From Oscillospiraceae bacterium (GTDB taxonomy: Bacteria; Bacillota; Clostridia; Oscillospirales; Oscillospiraceae), in NCBI GenBank assembly GCA_902791215.1, contig CADAUZ010000026.1:62001-126000 (forward strand): a stretch of 64,000 bases of DNA. Reading direction: 5' to 3'. Positions 22,888-30,559 of the stretch are shown in pieces. The notes beneath the pieces are model-generated. The model searched no databases, was not told the DNA's origin, and was given only the letters and a program-made list of their open reading frames with translations. The position numbers were made by a program, and so were the translations under genes. How positions within the stretch are numbered: the first letter of the stretch is position 1; every line of letters begins with the position of its first letter.

Positions 22888-24324
22888 ATGGCGAAAGACA
22901 AGAAAGTTGAGCAGATCACCGATATGGAGGTCGATTTTGCCCAGTGGTATACCGATATCTGCCGCAAGGCGGAGCTGGTGGAGTATGCCTCCGTCAAGGG
23001 CTTTACGATCCTGCGCCCCTATGGCTACGCCATCTGGGAGAATATGCAGCAGATCATGGACGCAGAGTTTAAAAAGACCGGGCACGTCAATGTGGCCATG
23101 CCGGTGCTCATCCCGGAGAGCCTTCTGAAAAAAGAGGGCGAGCTCGTCAACGGCTTTGCGCCCGAGGTGGCATGGGTCACCATGGGCGGCAGCGAGCAGC
23201 TCGAGGAACGCCTTGCCTTCCGTCCCACCTCCGAGACCATGTTCTGCGATCACTGGTCCCGCGTGCTGCACTCCTACCGGGAGCTTCCGATGCTGTATAA
23301 CCAGTGGTGCTCCGTCATCCGCTGGGAGAAGACCACCCGTCCCTTCCTGCGCTCGCGCGAGTTCTGGTGGCAGGAGGGCCACACCATCCACGAGACCGCC
23401 GAGGAGGCGAAAGCCGAGACCGAGCAGCAGCTCAACTGCTACGCCGATTTCTTTGAAAAGGTCCTCGCCATCCCCGTGGTGCGCGGCAGAAAGACCGACA
23501 AGGAGAAGTTTGCAGGGGCTGAGGCCACCTATACCGTGGAGTGCATGATGAAGGACCGCAAGGCTCTCCAGGGTGCGACCTCCCATTACTTCGGCGACAA
23601 ATTCTCCCGTGCCTACAACGTGACCTTCACCGGGCGCGACAACAAGCTGCAGTACCCGTTCCAGACCTCCTGGGGCTCCACGACGCGCATGATCGGCGCG
23701 GTCATCATGGCCCACGGCGACAACAACGGTCTGGTCCTGCCCCCGATGGTGGCCCCCATCCAGGTGGTGGTCGTGCCGGTTGCGCAGCACAAGCCCGGTG
23801 TTCTGGAGAAGGCAAACGAGCTGTTTGAGGCCCTCAAGGCTTCCGGCATCCGCGTCAAGCTCGACGACAGCGACAACAGCCTCGGCTGGAAGTGCGCGCA
23901 GTATGAGATGAAGGGGGTCCCCCTCCGTGTGGAGCTCGGCCCCAAGGATATCGAAAACGGCGTGTGCGTGGCGGTGCGCCGCGACAACGGCGAGAAGACC
24001 CAGGTCAAGCTCGAAGAGCTGACCGCAAAGGTGCCGGAGCTGCTGAGTGCCGTGCAGCAGGGGCTTTACGACAAGGCCAAAAAGAACCTGGACGAGCATA
24101 TCTACGCGGCCCACTCCATCGAGGAGGCCAAGGAGCTGCAGGAGAAGAACGGCGGCTTCATCAAGACCATGTGGTGCGGCGATCTGGAATGCGAGCTCAA
24201 GATGAAGGAGCAGGCGGGCATGTCCTCCCGCTGCATCCCCTTCAAGCAGGAGAAGCTCGACGAGGTCTGCGCCTGCTGCGGCAAGCCTGCAAAGCATATG
24301 ATTTTCTGGGGCGTCGCATACTGA
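22888..24324 (+). CDS. proS: Prolyl-tRNA synthetase, short archaeal/eukaryal-type
   Basis: A 478-residue class II synthetase that charges tRNA-Pro. It has motif 2 as RWEKTTRPFLRSREFWWQEGHT and the proline-specific NQWCSVIRWE block; GRDNKLQYPFQTSWGSTTR lies near motif 3. The C-terminal zinc-like domain has CGDLECE and CACCGKPA, and the protein ends in WGVAY with a terminal Tyr as in ProRS type 3. There is no bacterial editing insertion. The ATG at 22888 has AGAGG at 7 bases. Confidence 0.95.
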   Translation: MAKDKKVEQITDMEVDFAQWYTDICRKAELVEYASVKGFTILRPYGYAIWENMQQIMDAEFKKTGHVNVAMPVLIPESLLKKEGELVNGFAPEVAWVTMGGSEQLEERLAFRPTSETMFCDHWSRVLHSYRELPMLYNQWCSVIRWEKTTRPFLRSREFWWQEGHTIHETAEEAKAETEQQLNCYADFFEKVLAIPVVRGRKTDKEKFAGAEATYTVECMMKDRKALQGATSHYFGDKFSRAYNVTFTGRDNKLQYPFQTSWGSTTRMIGAVIMAHGDNNGLVLPPMVAPIQVVVVPVAQHKPGVLEKANELFEALKASGIRVKLDDSDNSLGWKCAQYEMKGVPLRVELGPKDIENGVCVAVRRDNGEKTQVKLEELTAKVPELLSAVQQGLYDKAKKNLDEHIYAAHSIEEAKELQEKNGGFIKTMWCGDLECELKMKEQAGMSSRCIPFKQEKLDEVCACCGKPAKHMIFWGVAY

Positions 24325-24372
24325 GTGAATCTTTTAGGAATGCGCGGCGAAAGCTGCGCATTCTTTGTATTA

Positions 24373-24510
24373 CTTGGCTCCCCCTTTGGGGGAGCTGTCA
24401 GCGCCGTTTACGGCGATGACTGAGAGGGTTTTCGGACACGGGATAAAGCCGGTGGACCCTCTCCGCCCCAGTGTGCGCACTGGGGCACCTCCCCCGGAGG
24501 GGGAGGCAAG
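24373..24510. repeat. Palindromic repeat family 1, canonical copy
   Basis: CTTGGCTCCCCCTTTGGGGG opens the left hairpin, ending GACTGAGAGGG; after a spacer, CCCTCTCCGCCCC...GGGGGAGGCAAG closes. It lies between proS and the rpmB terminator. Confidence 0.85.
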
Positions 24511-24530
24511 AAAGATTCCCGCAAGAACCG

Positions 24531-24561
24531 AAAAGAGCCCGTCCCTTTTGGGGACAGGCTC
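24531..24561 (-). terminator. Terminator after rpmB
   Basis: On the minus strand GAGCCTGTCCC pairs with GGGACGGGCTC, followed by TTTT. Confidence 0.85.
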
Positions 24562-24580
24562 GTTTCGGTAATTATTTGAA

Positions 24581-24769
24581 TTACACAGCGCGGGTGACCT
24601 TACCGCTGCGCAGGCAGCGGGTGCACACGTAGACGTGCTTGGGAGAGCCGTCGACGATGGCCTTGACGCGCTTCACGTTGGGCTTCCAGGTACGGTTGGA
24701 ACGTCTGTGAGAGTGGCTGACCTTGATACCGAAGGTAACGCCCTTGTCGCAGAATTCGCACTTCGCCAT
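24581..24769 (-). CDS. rpmB: 50S ribosomal protein L28 (zinc-cysteine form)
   Basis: A 62-residue ribosomal protein of the large subunit. It has both CxxC pairs of the zinc form (AKCEFCDKG and YVCTRCLRSG), the NVSHSHRR-type block (KVSHSHRRSNRTWKPN) and a basic C-terminus. Presence of the cysteines means it would need zinc. The ATG at 24769 follows GGAGG; a longer frame upstream is the promoter region. Confidence 0.96.
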   Translation of the reverse strand: MAKCEFCDKGVTFGIKVSHSHRRSNRTWKPNVKRVKAIVDGSPKHVYVCTRCLRSGKVTRAV

Positions 24770-24819
24770 GGATGAAGCACCTCCTTGCATGTGTTGGCTG
24801 TCAGGCAGACAGCTCATTT

Positions 24820-24848
24820 ATAATAGCAGATGGGCCGGGTAAATGCAA
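24820..24848 (-). promoter_or_regulatory. Promoter of rpmB
   Basis: TTGCAT (24843-24848), 17-base spacer, TATTAT (24820-24825) on the minus strand. Confidence 0.7.
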
Positions 24849-24916
24849 GGAAAATTTTGCAGTTTGCGTGAAAAAGTTTTTTCATGCGGTCAACGCCCGG
24901 ATGTGTGGAAAAGAGC

Positions 24917-24945
24917 TTGCCAAATCCGCGGAAAATGGGTAATAT
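24917..24945 (+). promoter_or_regulatory. Promoter of the hprK block
   Basis: TTGCCA, 17-base spacer, TAATAT (24940-24945), about 50 bases before hprK and divergent from rpmB. Confidence 0.65.
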
Positions 24946-24997
24946 AGAGAATACGATCATAACAGACAACTCACAGAAAGGGTAAGCGTGAACGACT

Positions 24998-25939
24998 ATG
25001 CGCAGCAAGTATTCCGTCAAGCTCAAGAAGCTCGTGGAGGAGCACGGCGGGCTCGAGCCGCTGAACCTCTCCTCCGATTATGAAGAGGCCCTGATCTCCA
25101 ACTCCGACGTCAACCGCCCCGCCATGCAGCTGACCGGCTTTTACGACTACTTCGACCCCACCCGCATTCAAATCATGGGCCGGGTCGAGAGCACCTACCT
25201 CGACACCCTCTCCCCCGAGGATCGGCTCAAGACTTTCGAGCGCTTCATGGAGCACGAGATCGCGGCGCTGGTGATCTGCCACGGTGTGTCCGCTTTTTCC
25301 GAGTGCATCGAGATGGCGCGCAAATATGACCGCAACGTCTTCATCACCGACGAGGACACCTCGGCCTTCCAGGCGGACCTGATCCACTCGCTGCAGAAAT
25401 ACCTCGCCCCGCGCGTGACCGTGCACGGCGTGCTGGTGGAGATCTACGGCGAAGGCATCCTGCTCATGGGCGACAGCGGCATCGGCAAGAGCGAGACGGC
25501 CCTGGAGCTCATCAAGCGCGGCCACCGCCTGATTGCAGACGACGCAGTGGAGATCAGGCGCGTCAGCCGCCATTCCCTCATCGGCAGCGCACCCGAGCTC
25601 ATAAGATATTATATGGAGCTGAGAGGCATCGGCGTGGTCAACGTCAAGCACCTGTTCGGTATGGGCGCCGTCAAGCCCCAGAGCAATGTGGATCTGGTCA
25701 TCATGATGGAGCCCTGGGACAACACCAAGGCCTATGACCGCCTGGGGCTCAGCAGTGAGACGGCGAGCTTCGTGGGCGTGGAGATCCCGCAGGTCACCAT
25801 CCCCGTACGCCCCGGGCGCAACCTCGCCGTCATCATGGAGCTTGCCGCCATGAACAACCGCCAGAAGAAGATGGGCTACAACGCCGCCGAGGCACTGGCG
25901 ATGGAGCACGACATGGCCATTGATGCGGGGCTACTATAA
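24998..25939 (+). CDS. hprK: HPr kinase/phosphorylase
   Basis: A 313-residue bifunctional enzyme that phosphorylates or dephosphorylates Ser46 of HPr and so drives carbon catabolite control. Walker A is GDSGIGKSE, followed by RLIADDAVEI, with the HPrK signature ELRGIGVVNVKHLFGMGAV and a C-terminal VPVRPGRNL-type segment (IPVRPGRNLAVIME). Length is normal. It heads hprK-murB-rapZ-whiA, a common Firmicute order. Presence implies a CcpA/HPr type of sugar control elsewhere in the genome. Confidence 0.96.
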   Translation: MRSKYSVKLKKLVEEHGGLEPLNLSSDYEEALISNSDVNRPAMQLTGFYDYFDPTRIQIMGRVESTYLDTLSPEDRLKTFERFMEHEIAALVICHGVSAFSECIEMARKYDRNVFITDEDTSAFQADLIHSLQKYLAPRVTVHGVLVEIYGEGILLMGDSGIGKSETALELIKRGHRLIADDAVEIRRVSRHSLIGSAPELIRYYMELRGIGVVNVKHLFGMGAVKPQSNVDLVIMMEPWDNTKAYDRLGLSSETASFVGVEIPQVTIPVRPGRNLAVIMELAAMNNRQKKMGYNAAEALAMEHDMAIDAGLL

Positions 25940-25943
25940 CTAC

Positions 25944-26024
25944 CGTCATCCTGAGCGTAAGCGAAGGATCTTTCCCCGGTCTATGTGAGGGGGTAAAAGA
26001 TTCTTCGCTTCGCTCAGAATGACA
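25944..26024. repeat. Palindromic repeat family 3, copy 2
   Basis: GTCATCCTGAGCGTAAGCGA...TTCTTCGCTTCGCTCAGAATGACA, filling the gap between hprK and murB. Confidence 0.85.
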
Positions 26025-26046
26025 AAAACTATTTCAGGAGAACAAC

Positions 26047-27042
26047 ATGGAACAGCTGGAACTTGCTATTCAGGAGATCAAAAAGGAGATGCCGGGGCTG
26101 GAGCTTAAGGAAAACGAGCCCATGAGCGGCCATTGCTCCTTTCGCATCGGAGGGCCCGTGCGGGCTCTGGCCGCGCCGCAGGACGTGACGGGACTGACAA
26201 GGCTCTGCTATCTGCTCAAAAAACACGAGCTTGCCCCCTACATTCTCGGCAACGGCACCAACATTCTCTTCCCCGATGAGGGCTTGAAGGACCTTTTCAT
26301 CATCTCCACCGAGAAGCTGACAAAGATGTTCCTGCTGCCGGACGGCGCGATCTACGCCGAGGCCGGGGTCTCGCTTTCCAGGCTTGCAAGCTTCGCGCAG
26401 CAAAACGGCCTGACGGGGCTGGAGTTTGCCTCCGGCATCCCCGGCAGTGTGGGCGGCGGCCTCATGATGAACGCGGGGGCCTACGGCGGGGAGCTCAAGG
26501 ACGCGGTGGAGAGCGTGGTGATCCACTTTCTGCCCGAGCAGGCGCTGTATGAACTCACAAACGAACAGTGCGCCTTCGGCTACCGTTCGAGCTTTTTCCA
26601 GAAGATGCCGGGCTGTGTGGTTTTGAGCGGGGTATTTCACCTGCAAAAGGGCGAACCTGAAACGATCGCGGAGAAGATGCGGGAACTCAACGCCAAACGT
26701 CGCGAGAAGCAGCCGCTGGATCTCCCCTCCGCCGGAAGTGCCTTCAAGCGCCCCGAGGGCGGCTTCGCCGCCGCGCTCATCGACGAGGCGGGCTTAAAGG
26801 GCTATACCGTCGGCGGGGCGCAGGTTTCGGAAAAGCACGCGGGCTTTGTGGTGAACACGGGCTCCGCCACGTTCCACGACGTGTACGATCTCATGATGCA
26901 CATACGCCGCACGGTCTGGGAGCACAGCAAGGTCGCGCTCGAGCCGGAGATGATCATCCTCCCGCCGGACTACAAACTCGAGGACCACGGCCCCCAGGTG
27001 CCATTACATCGCGTTTGGGGCGGAACGGAAAGTGAAGAGTGA
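26047..27042 (+). CDS. murB: UDP-N-acetylenolpyruvoylglucosamine reductase
   Basis: A 331-residue FAD enzyme that makes UDP-MurNAc for peptidoglycan. It has the FAD-binding ILGNGTNILF and GLTGLEFASGIPGSVGGGLMMNAGAYGGE blocks (the second quoted in part as SGIPGSVGGGLMMNAG). FGYRSSFF carries the conserved Arg, and the Ser acid/base region is SAGSAFKRPEGGFA. The last six codons and the stop are formed by a GAAAAGTG-type repeat that begins before the gene ends, so the native C-terminus has probably been replaced. Confidence 0.95.
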   Translation: MEQLELAIQEIKKEMPGLELKENEPMSGHCSFRIGGPVRALAAPQDVTGLTRLCYLLKKHELAPYILGNGTNILFPDEGLKDLFIISTEKLTKMFLLPDGAIYAEAGVSLSRLASFAQQNGLTGLEFASGIPGSVGGGLMMNAGAYGGELKDAVESVVIHFLPEQALYELTNEQCAFGYRSSFFQKMPGCVVLSGVFHLQKGEPETIAEKMRELNAKRREKQPLDLPSAGSAFKRPEGGFAAALIDEAGLKGYTVGGAQVSEKHAGFVVNTGSATFHDVYDLMMHIRRTVWEHSKVALEPEMIILPPDYKLEDHGPQVPLHRVWGGTESEE

Positions 27043-27140
27043 AAAGTGGAAAGTGAAGTGAAGGTGTGCCTTCGGCACCTTTATAATTGTCCGCAAAGCG
27101 GACACCATATCTCCACTTTTCACTTTCCACTTTACACTTT
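27029..27140. repeat. GAAAAGTGGAAAGTG-type palindromic repeat, complete copy
   Basis: AGTGAAAAGTGGAAAGTGAAG at the left returns as CTCCACTTTTCACTTTCCAC at the right, with two small hairpins (GGTGCCGAAGGCACACC-like and GTCCGCAAAGCGGAC) between. Half copies are at 12182 and 20684. Confidence 0.85.
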
Positions 27141-27160
27141 CAAAGAGACAGAGGTAACTT

Positions 27161-28018
27161 ATGGATTTCTTGATTATAACCGGGCTTTCCGGCGCGGGGA
27201 AGAGCCGCGCGGCGGACGTCCTGGAGGACTTGGACTACTACTGCGTGGATAACCTGCCGGTGGCGCTGATGCCGAAATTTGCAGAGCTGTGTATCGCGAC
27301 CGGCGGCCGCTATGAAAAGGTCGCGCTGGTGACCGATGTGCGCGCCAAGAACGGCTTTGACGAGCTGCTGAAAACCCTCGACCAGCTCAAGGACATGAAC
27401 TGCGCCTGCCGCATCCTGTACATGGACGCGGACGTGCCTACCATCGTCAAGCGCTACAAGGAGACGCGCCGTCCCCACCCGCTGGCCAAACGCGGCGGCA
27501 GCATCGAGGAGGCCGTCTACCAGGAGATGGACCTGCTGGCCCCCATCCGGGAACGGGCGGACTTTATCGTCAACAGCTCCACCCTCACGCTCGGGCAGCT
27601 GCAGAGCAGGCTCTTTGAGCTCATCGCCCCCGCGGGCGCCAAGCGTCAGCTCGAGGTCACGGTGGAGGCCTTCGGCTTTAAGCACGGCATCCCGCTCGAC
27701 GCCGATCTTGTGTTCGATGTGCGCTTTCTCCCGAACCCCTACTACCTTGAGGAGCTGCGCCCGCTCACCGGACTTGACCGGCCCGTTGCCCAGTATGTCT
27801 TCGACAGCAACGATGCCCGCAGCTTCATGGCAAAGGTGGAAGATCTGCTGGACTTCCTGCTGCCGCTGTATGTGGAGGAGGGCAAGCTGAGCCTGCTGGT
27901 CGCTGTGGGCTGCACCGGGGGACGGCACCGCAGCGTCGCCATCGCCGCGGCCCTGACCGAGTATCTCAAGGCCAAGGGCATCAGCGCCGAGAACGTCAAC
28001 CGTGACATCAAAAAGTAG
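27161..28018 (+). CDS. rapZ: RNase adapter/nucleotide-binding protein RapZ (YvcJ)
   Basis: A 285-residue protein with N-terminal Walker A GLSGAGKSRA and C-terminal GCTGGRHRSVAIAAAL, both typical of RapZ/YvcJ. In Firmicutes it binds nucleotides and affects competence, cell wall and RNA regulation; in E. coli it controls glmS sRNA decay. It lies between murB and whiA. The yvcK gene, which usually sits between rapZ and whiA, is absent here. Confidence 0.93.
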   Translation: MDFLIITGLSGAGKSRAADVLEDLDYYCVDNLPVALMPKFAELCIATGGRYEKVALVTDVRAKNGFDELLKTLDQLKDMNCACRILYMDADVPTIVKRYKETRRPHPLAKRGGSIEEAVYQEMDLLAPIRERADFIVNSSTLTLGQLQSRLFELIAPAGAKRQLEVTVEAFGFKHGIPLDADLVFDVRFLPNPYYLEELRPLTGLDRPVAQYVFDSNDARSFMAKVEDLLDFLLPLYVEEGKLSLLVAVGCTGGRHRSVAIAAALTEYLKAKGISAENVNRDIKK

Positions 28019-28026
28019 GTGCGCCC

Positions 28027-28929
28027 ATGTCATTTTCATCCGACGCCAAGCGCGAGCTCTGCCGGGACCGGCTGGAGCGACGCGACGCCGCCGTGGCCGA
28101 GAGCTACGGCGTGCTGCTGTACTGCCACAGCTTTGACGCACGCGAGGTGCGCATCATCACCGCAAGTCCCGACTTTGCCCAGCGCCTGCCGAAGCTTTTC
28201 AAACGCGCCTTTTCCGTCAGCTTCGACCAGCTCCCGCCCGAGGGGGCAGGCGGCAAGCAGAGCTTTGCCGTCACCGACCCCAAAAAGCTTGCGCTGATCT
28301 TTGACGCCTTCGGCGCGGAAATCGGCGGCACCCTCTCCCACCATGTGAATTTCGGCGTGCTGGAAGACGAGAGCTGCCGCGCCGCCTTCATACGGGGCGC
28401 GTTTTTAGCGGGCGGCAGCGTCACCGATCCCGAGAAGCGCTACCACCTGGAACTTGCCACCCCCCACCAGAGCGTGAGCCGCGAGGTATACACGCTGCTT
28501 TTAGACATGGGCTTCTCGCCGCGTGAGACGAAGCGGGCGGGCAACGCCCTTTTATATTTCAAGCAGGCCGACGCCATCGCGGACTTCTTCACCGCCATCG
28601 GCGCGCCGAGCACCGCCATGGGCGTCATGACCGCCAAGGTGGAAAAGGAGATGCGCAACACCGTCACCCGGCAGATCAACTGCGACAGCGCAAACGCCGA
28701 CAAAACCGTCGCCGCCGCCCAGGAGCAGCTTGCCGCTATCCGCCGCATTGTGAAGGATTACGGCAGTCTCGACGTGCTGCCGGAGACGCTGAAGGACGCG
28801 GCCCTGCTGCGGATTACCAACCCCGAGGCAAGCCTTGCCGATCTCGCGGAGCTGAGCTTCCCCAAGGTCAGCAAGAGCTGTCTGAGCCACCGGCTGAAAA
28901 AACTGATGACATATACGCCGGAGGCATAA
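28027..28929 (+). CDS. whiA: DNA-binding protein WhiA
   Basis: A 300-residue protein with an N-terminal LAGLIDADG-like domain (FIRGAFLAGGSVTDPEKRYHLE region) and a C-terminal helix-turn-helix (ITNPEASLADLAEL, then KSCLSHRLKKL). WhiA regulates sporulation in actinobacteria; in Firmicutes it affects cell division and is nucleoid-associated. It starts 8 bases after rapZ, so the two are cotranscribed. Confidence 0.94.
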   Translation: MSFSSDAKRELCRDRLERRDAAVAESYGVLLYCHSFDAREVRIITASPDFAQRLPKLFKRAFSVSFDQLPPEGAGGKQSFAVTDPKKLALIFDAFGAEIGGTLSHHVNFGVLEDESCRAAFIRGAFLAGGSVTDPEKRYHLELATPHQSVSREVYTLLLDMGFSPRETKRAGNALLYFKQADAIADFFTAIGAPSTAMGVMTAKVEKEMRNTVTRQINCDSANADKTVAAAQEQLAAIRRIVKDYGSLDVLPETLKDAALLRITNPEASLADLAELSFPKVSKSCLSHRLKKLMTYTPEA

Positions 28930-28951
28930 CATTCAATTGGGAGATAAGCGT

Positions 28952-30517
28952 ATGAAAGCTGCAAAAAAGACAAACGGCATACAGTCCCTGTTCTGCCTCA
29001 ACAGTACGGGTGCACCCCTGCAGGTGCGGCGGGGCTTTTCCCTGTGGGAAAGAATCAGCCAGAGCTATGCCCTGGTCATTCTGACGCTCTTCCCGCTTCT
29101 CGTGGGCAGCGACACCTATTTAGACATAACCCGCACAAAGTTTTGGTTTTTTTCTGGTTTTACCTGCGTGTACGCCGTCCTCTGTCTGATGGTCGTTCTT
29201 ATCCGGCAGCCTGACAGGAAGAGCGGGGACATGACGCCGAAACGCATGAAACCGCAGCTGACCGTCCCGCAGATCATCCTGATCGCCTATGTGCTGTGGG
29301 CGGTGCTGTGTACCCTGCTGTCTCCCTATCATCACCTCTGGATCGGGCAGAGCCGGTATGAAGGGCTGTTCTCCATTCTGCTGTACAGCACGGCTTTTCT
29401 GCTGCTCTCCTTCTGGGGGGAGTATACCGACGCGTATACCTACGGCCTCGGCATCATGGGAATCATTACCGGCTTCATCGCGCTGCTCCAGACCTTCGGC
29501 GTCCCGCTGCTTTTTCCCGAAAGCTATAACTACTGGAATTCCAGCTTTCTCACCACCATCGGGCACGAGGACTGTGTTGCCTGCCTCATCTGCGTTCTGA
29601 TCCCGACCTTGCTGTGCGGCTTTGTGATTTTGAAAAGCCACTGGCGGTGGCTGGGTATGCCGGTGCTGTTCCTGATGACCTATCTTGCCGTATATACCGA
29701 TGTGGACACCGCAAAGCTCGGCTTTCTGGCCGCGGCGGTGCTGCTGCCCTGCCTGGCCGAGAGCCGTGAGCGCCTGCAGGAGCTTCTCGTCGGGCTGATC
29801 CCGATCCTGCTGGGCGCCGCCCTCGGCTTCAGCTACCACCGTGACCGCAGCTTTGACCCGGGCACCCGGACGCTGATCCTGCTGCTGCTTGCTGCGGCGC
29901 TGGGCGGTGCGGCGTGGTTCATGCGCAAAAGGAAACGGACCTGGTCTGTCTCCCCGGCTGTGGTCCGGCGCACTGCGTACGCCGTCATGCTGGTGCTGCT
30001 GATCGTGCTGCTGATCGTGCTGTACGGCTACCGCGGGGAAAACCGCCTGCTGCGCGAAGCTTCGGACCTGCTGCACGGGAACATGTCAGACCAGGCCGGC
30101 TCGCTTCGCGGTTATATCTGGAAGCGCACCCTGCTGATCATCCGGGATCATCCCATATTCGGCGGCGGTCCGGGCTCCTTCAACAGCCTGTTCACGCCGT
30201 ACAATCCCGGCTATCATGAGCTTCTGCATGAAAAGATCGACATTGACTTCCCGCATAACGATTTTCTCTCTGTCGCGGCCTGCACGGGGCTGGTCGGTCT
30301 TGCGCTGTACCTGGCGTTTCTGATCACGCTGGCGCTGCGCTGCATCCGCGCGGCCTATCGCAGCCCTGTGATGCTGATTTTTCTCGGCGGCATGGCGGGG
30401 TATCTGATCTACTCCTTCTTCGTATTCTCGATCGCGATCGTGACGCCGCTGTTCTGGGTCCTGGCGGGTCTTGCGGACAAATGTGTCCAGCAGCTTGCGC
30501 TTCCCGAAGCACCTTAA
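28952..30517 (+). CDS. O-antigen ligase/polymerase family membrane protein
   Basis: A ~521-residue membrane protein with about twelve hydrophobic segments. It has a large loop before the C-terminus containing KRTLLIIRDHPIFGGGPGSF and DFPHNDFLSVAACTGLVGL, the Wzy/WaaL (O-antigen ligase) signature with its conserved Arg and His. Such proteins join glycan chains outside the membrane, for example to an acceptor protein, lipid or wall. The ATG at 28952 has GGGAG upstream and is preferred over an in-frame TTG at 28937. It is separated by 22 bases from whiA and by 42 from dnaE and does not obviously belong with either. Confidence 0.8.
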   Translation: MKAAKKTNGIQSLFCLNSTGAPLQVRRGFSLWERISQSYALVILTLFPLLVGSDTYLDITRTKFWFFSGFTCVYAVLCLMVVLIRQPDRKSGDMTPKRMKPQLTVPQIILIAYVLWAVLCTLLSPYHHLWIGQSRYEGLFSILLYSTAFLLLSFWGEYTDAYTYGLGIMGIITGFIALLQTFGVPLLFPESYNYWNSSFLTTIGHEDCVACLICVLIPTLLCGFVILKSHWRWLGMPVLFLMTYLAVYTDVDTAKLGFLAAAVLLPCLAESRERLQELLVGLIPILLGAALGFSYHRDRSFDPGTRTLILLLLAAALGGAAWFMRKRKRTWSVSPAVVRRTAYAVMLVLLIVLLIVLYGYRGENRLLREASDLLHGNMSDQAGSLRGYIWKRTLLIIRDHPIFGGGPGSFNSLFTPYNPGYHELLHEKIDIDFPHNDFLSVAACTGLVGLALYLAFLITLALRCIRAAYRSPVMLIFLGGMAGYLIYSFFVFSIAIVTPLFWVLAGLADKCVQQLALPEAP

Positions 30518-30559
30518 GTACTGTAATTATTCAAAAAGACTGTCACAAGGAGACAAGCC

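Noticed and set aside
22675-24297. Upstream extension of the HAAS-like reading frame
   Set aside because: The extension is antisense to proS; promoter, ribosome-binding site and the homologous N-terminus all place the real start at about 22665.
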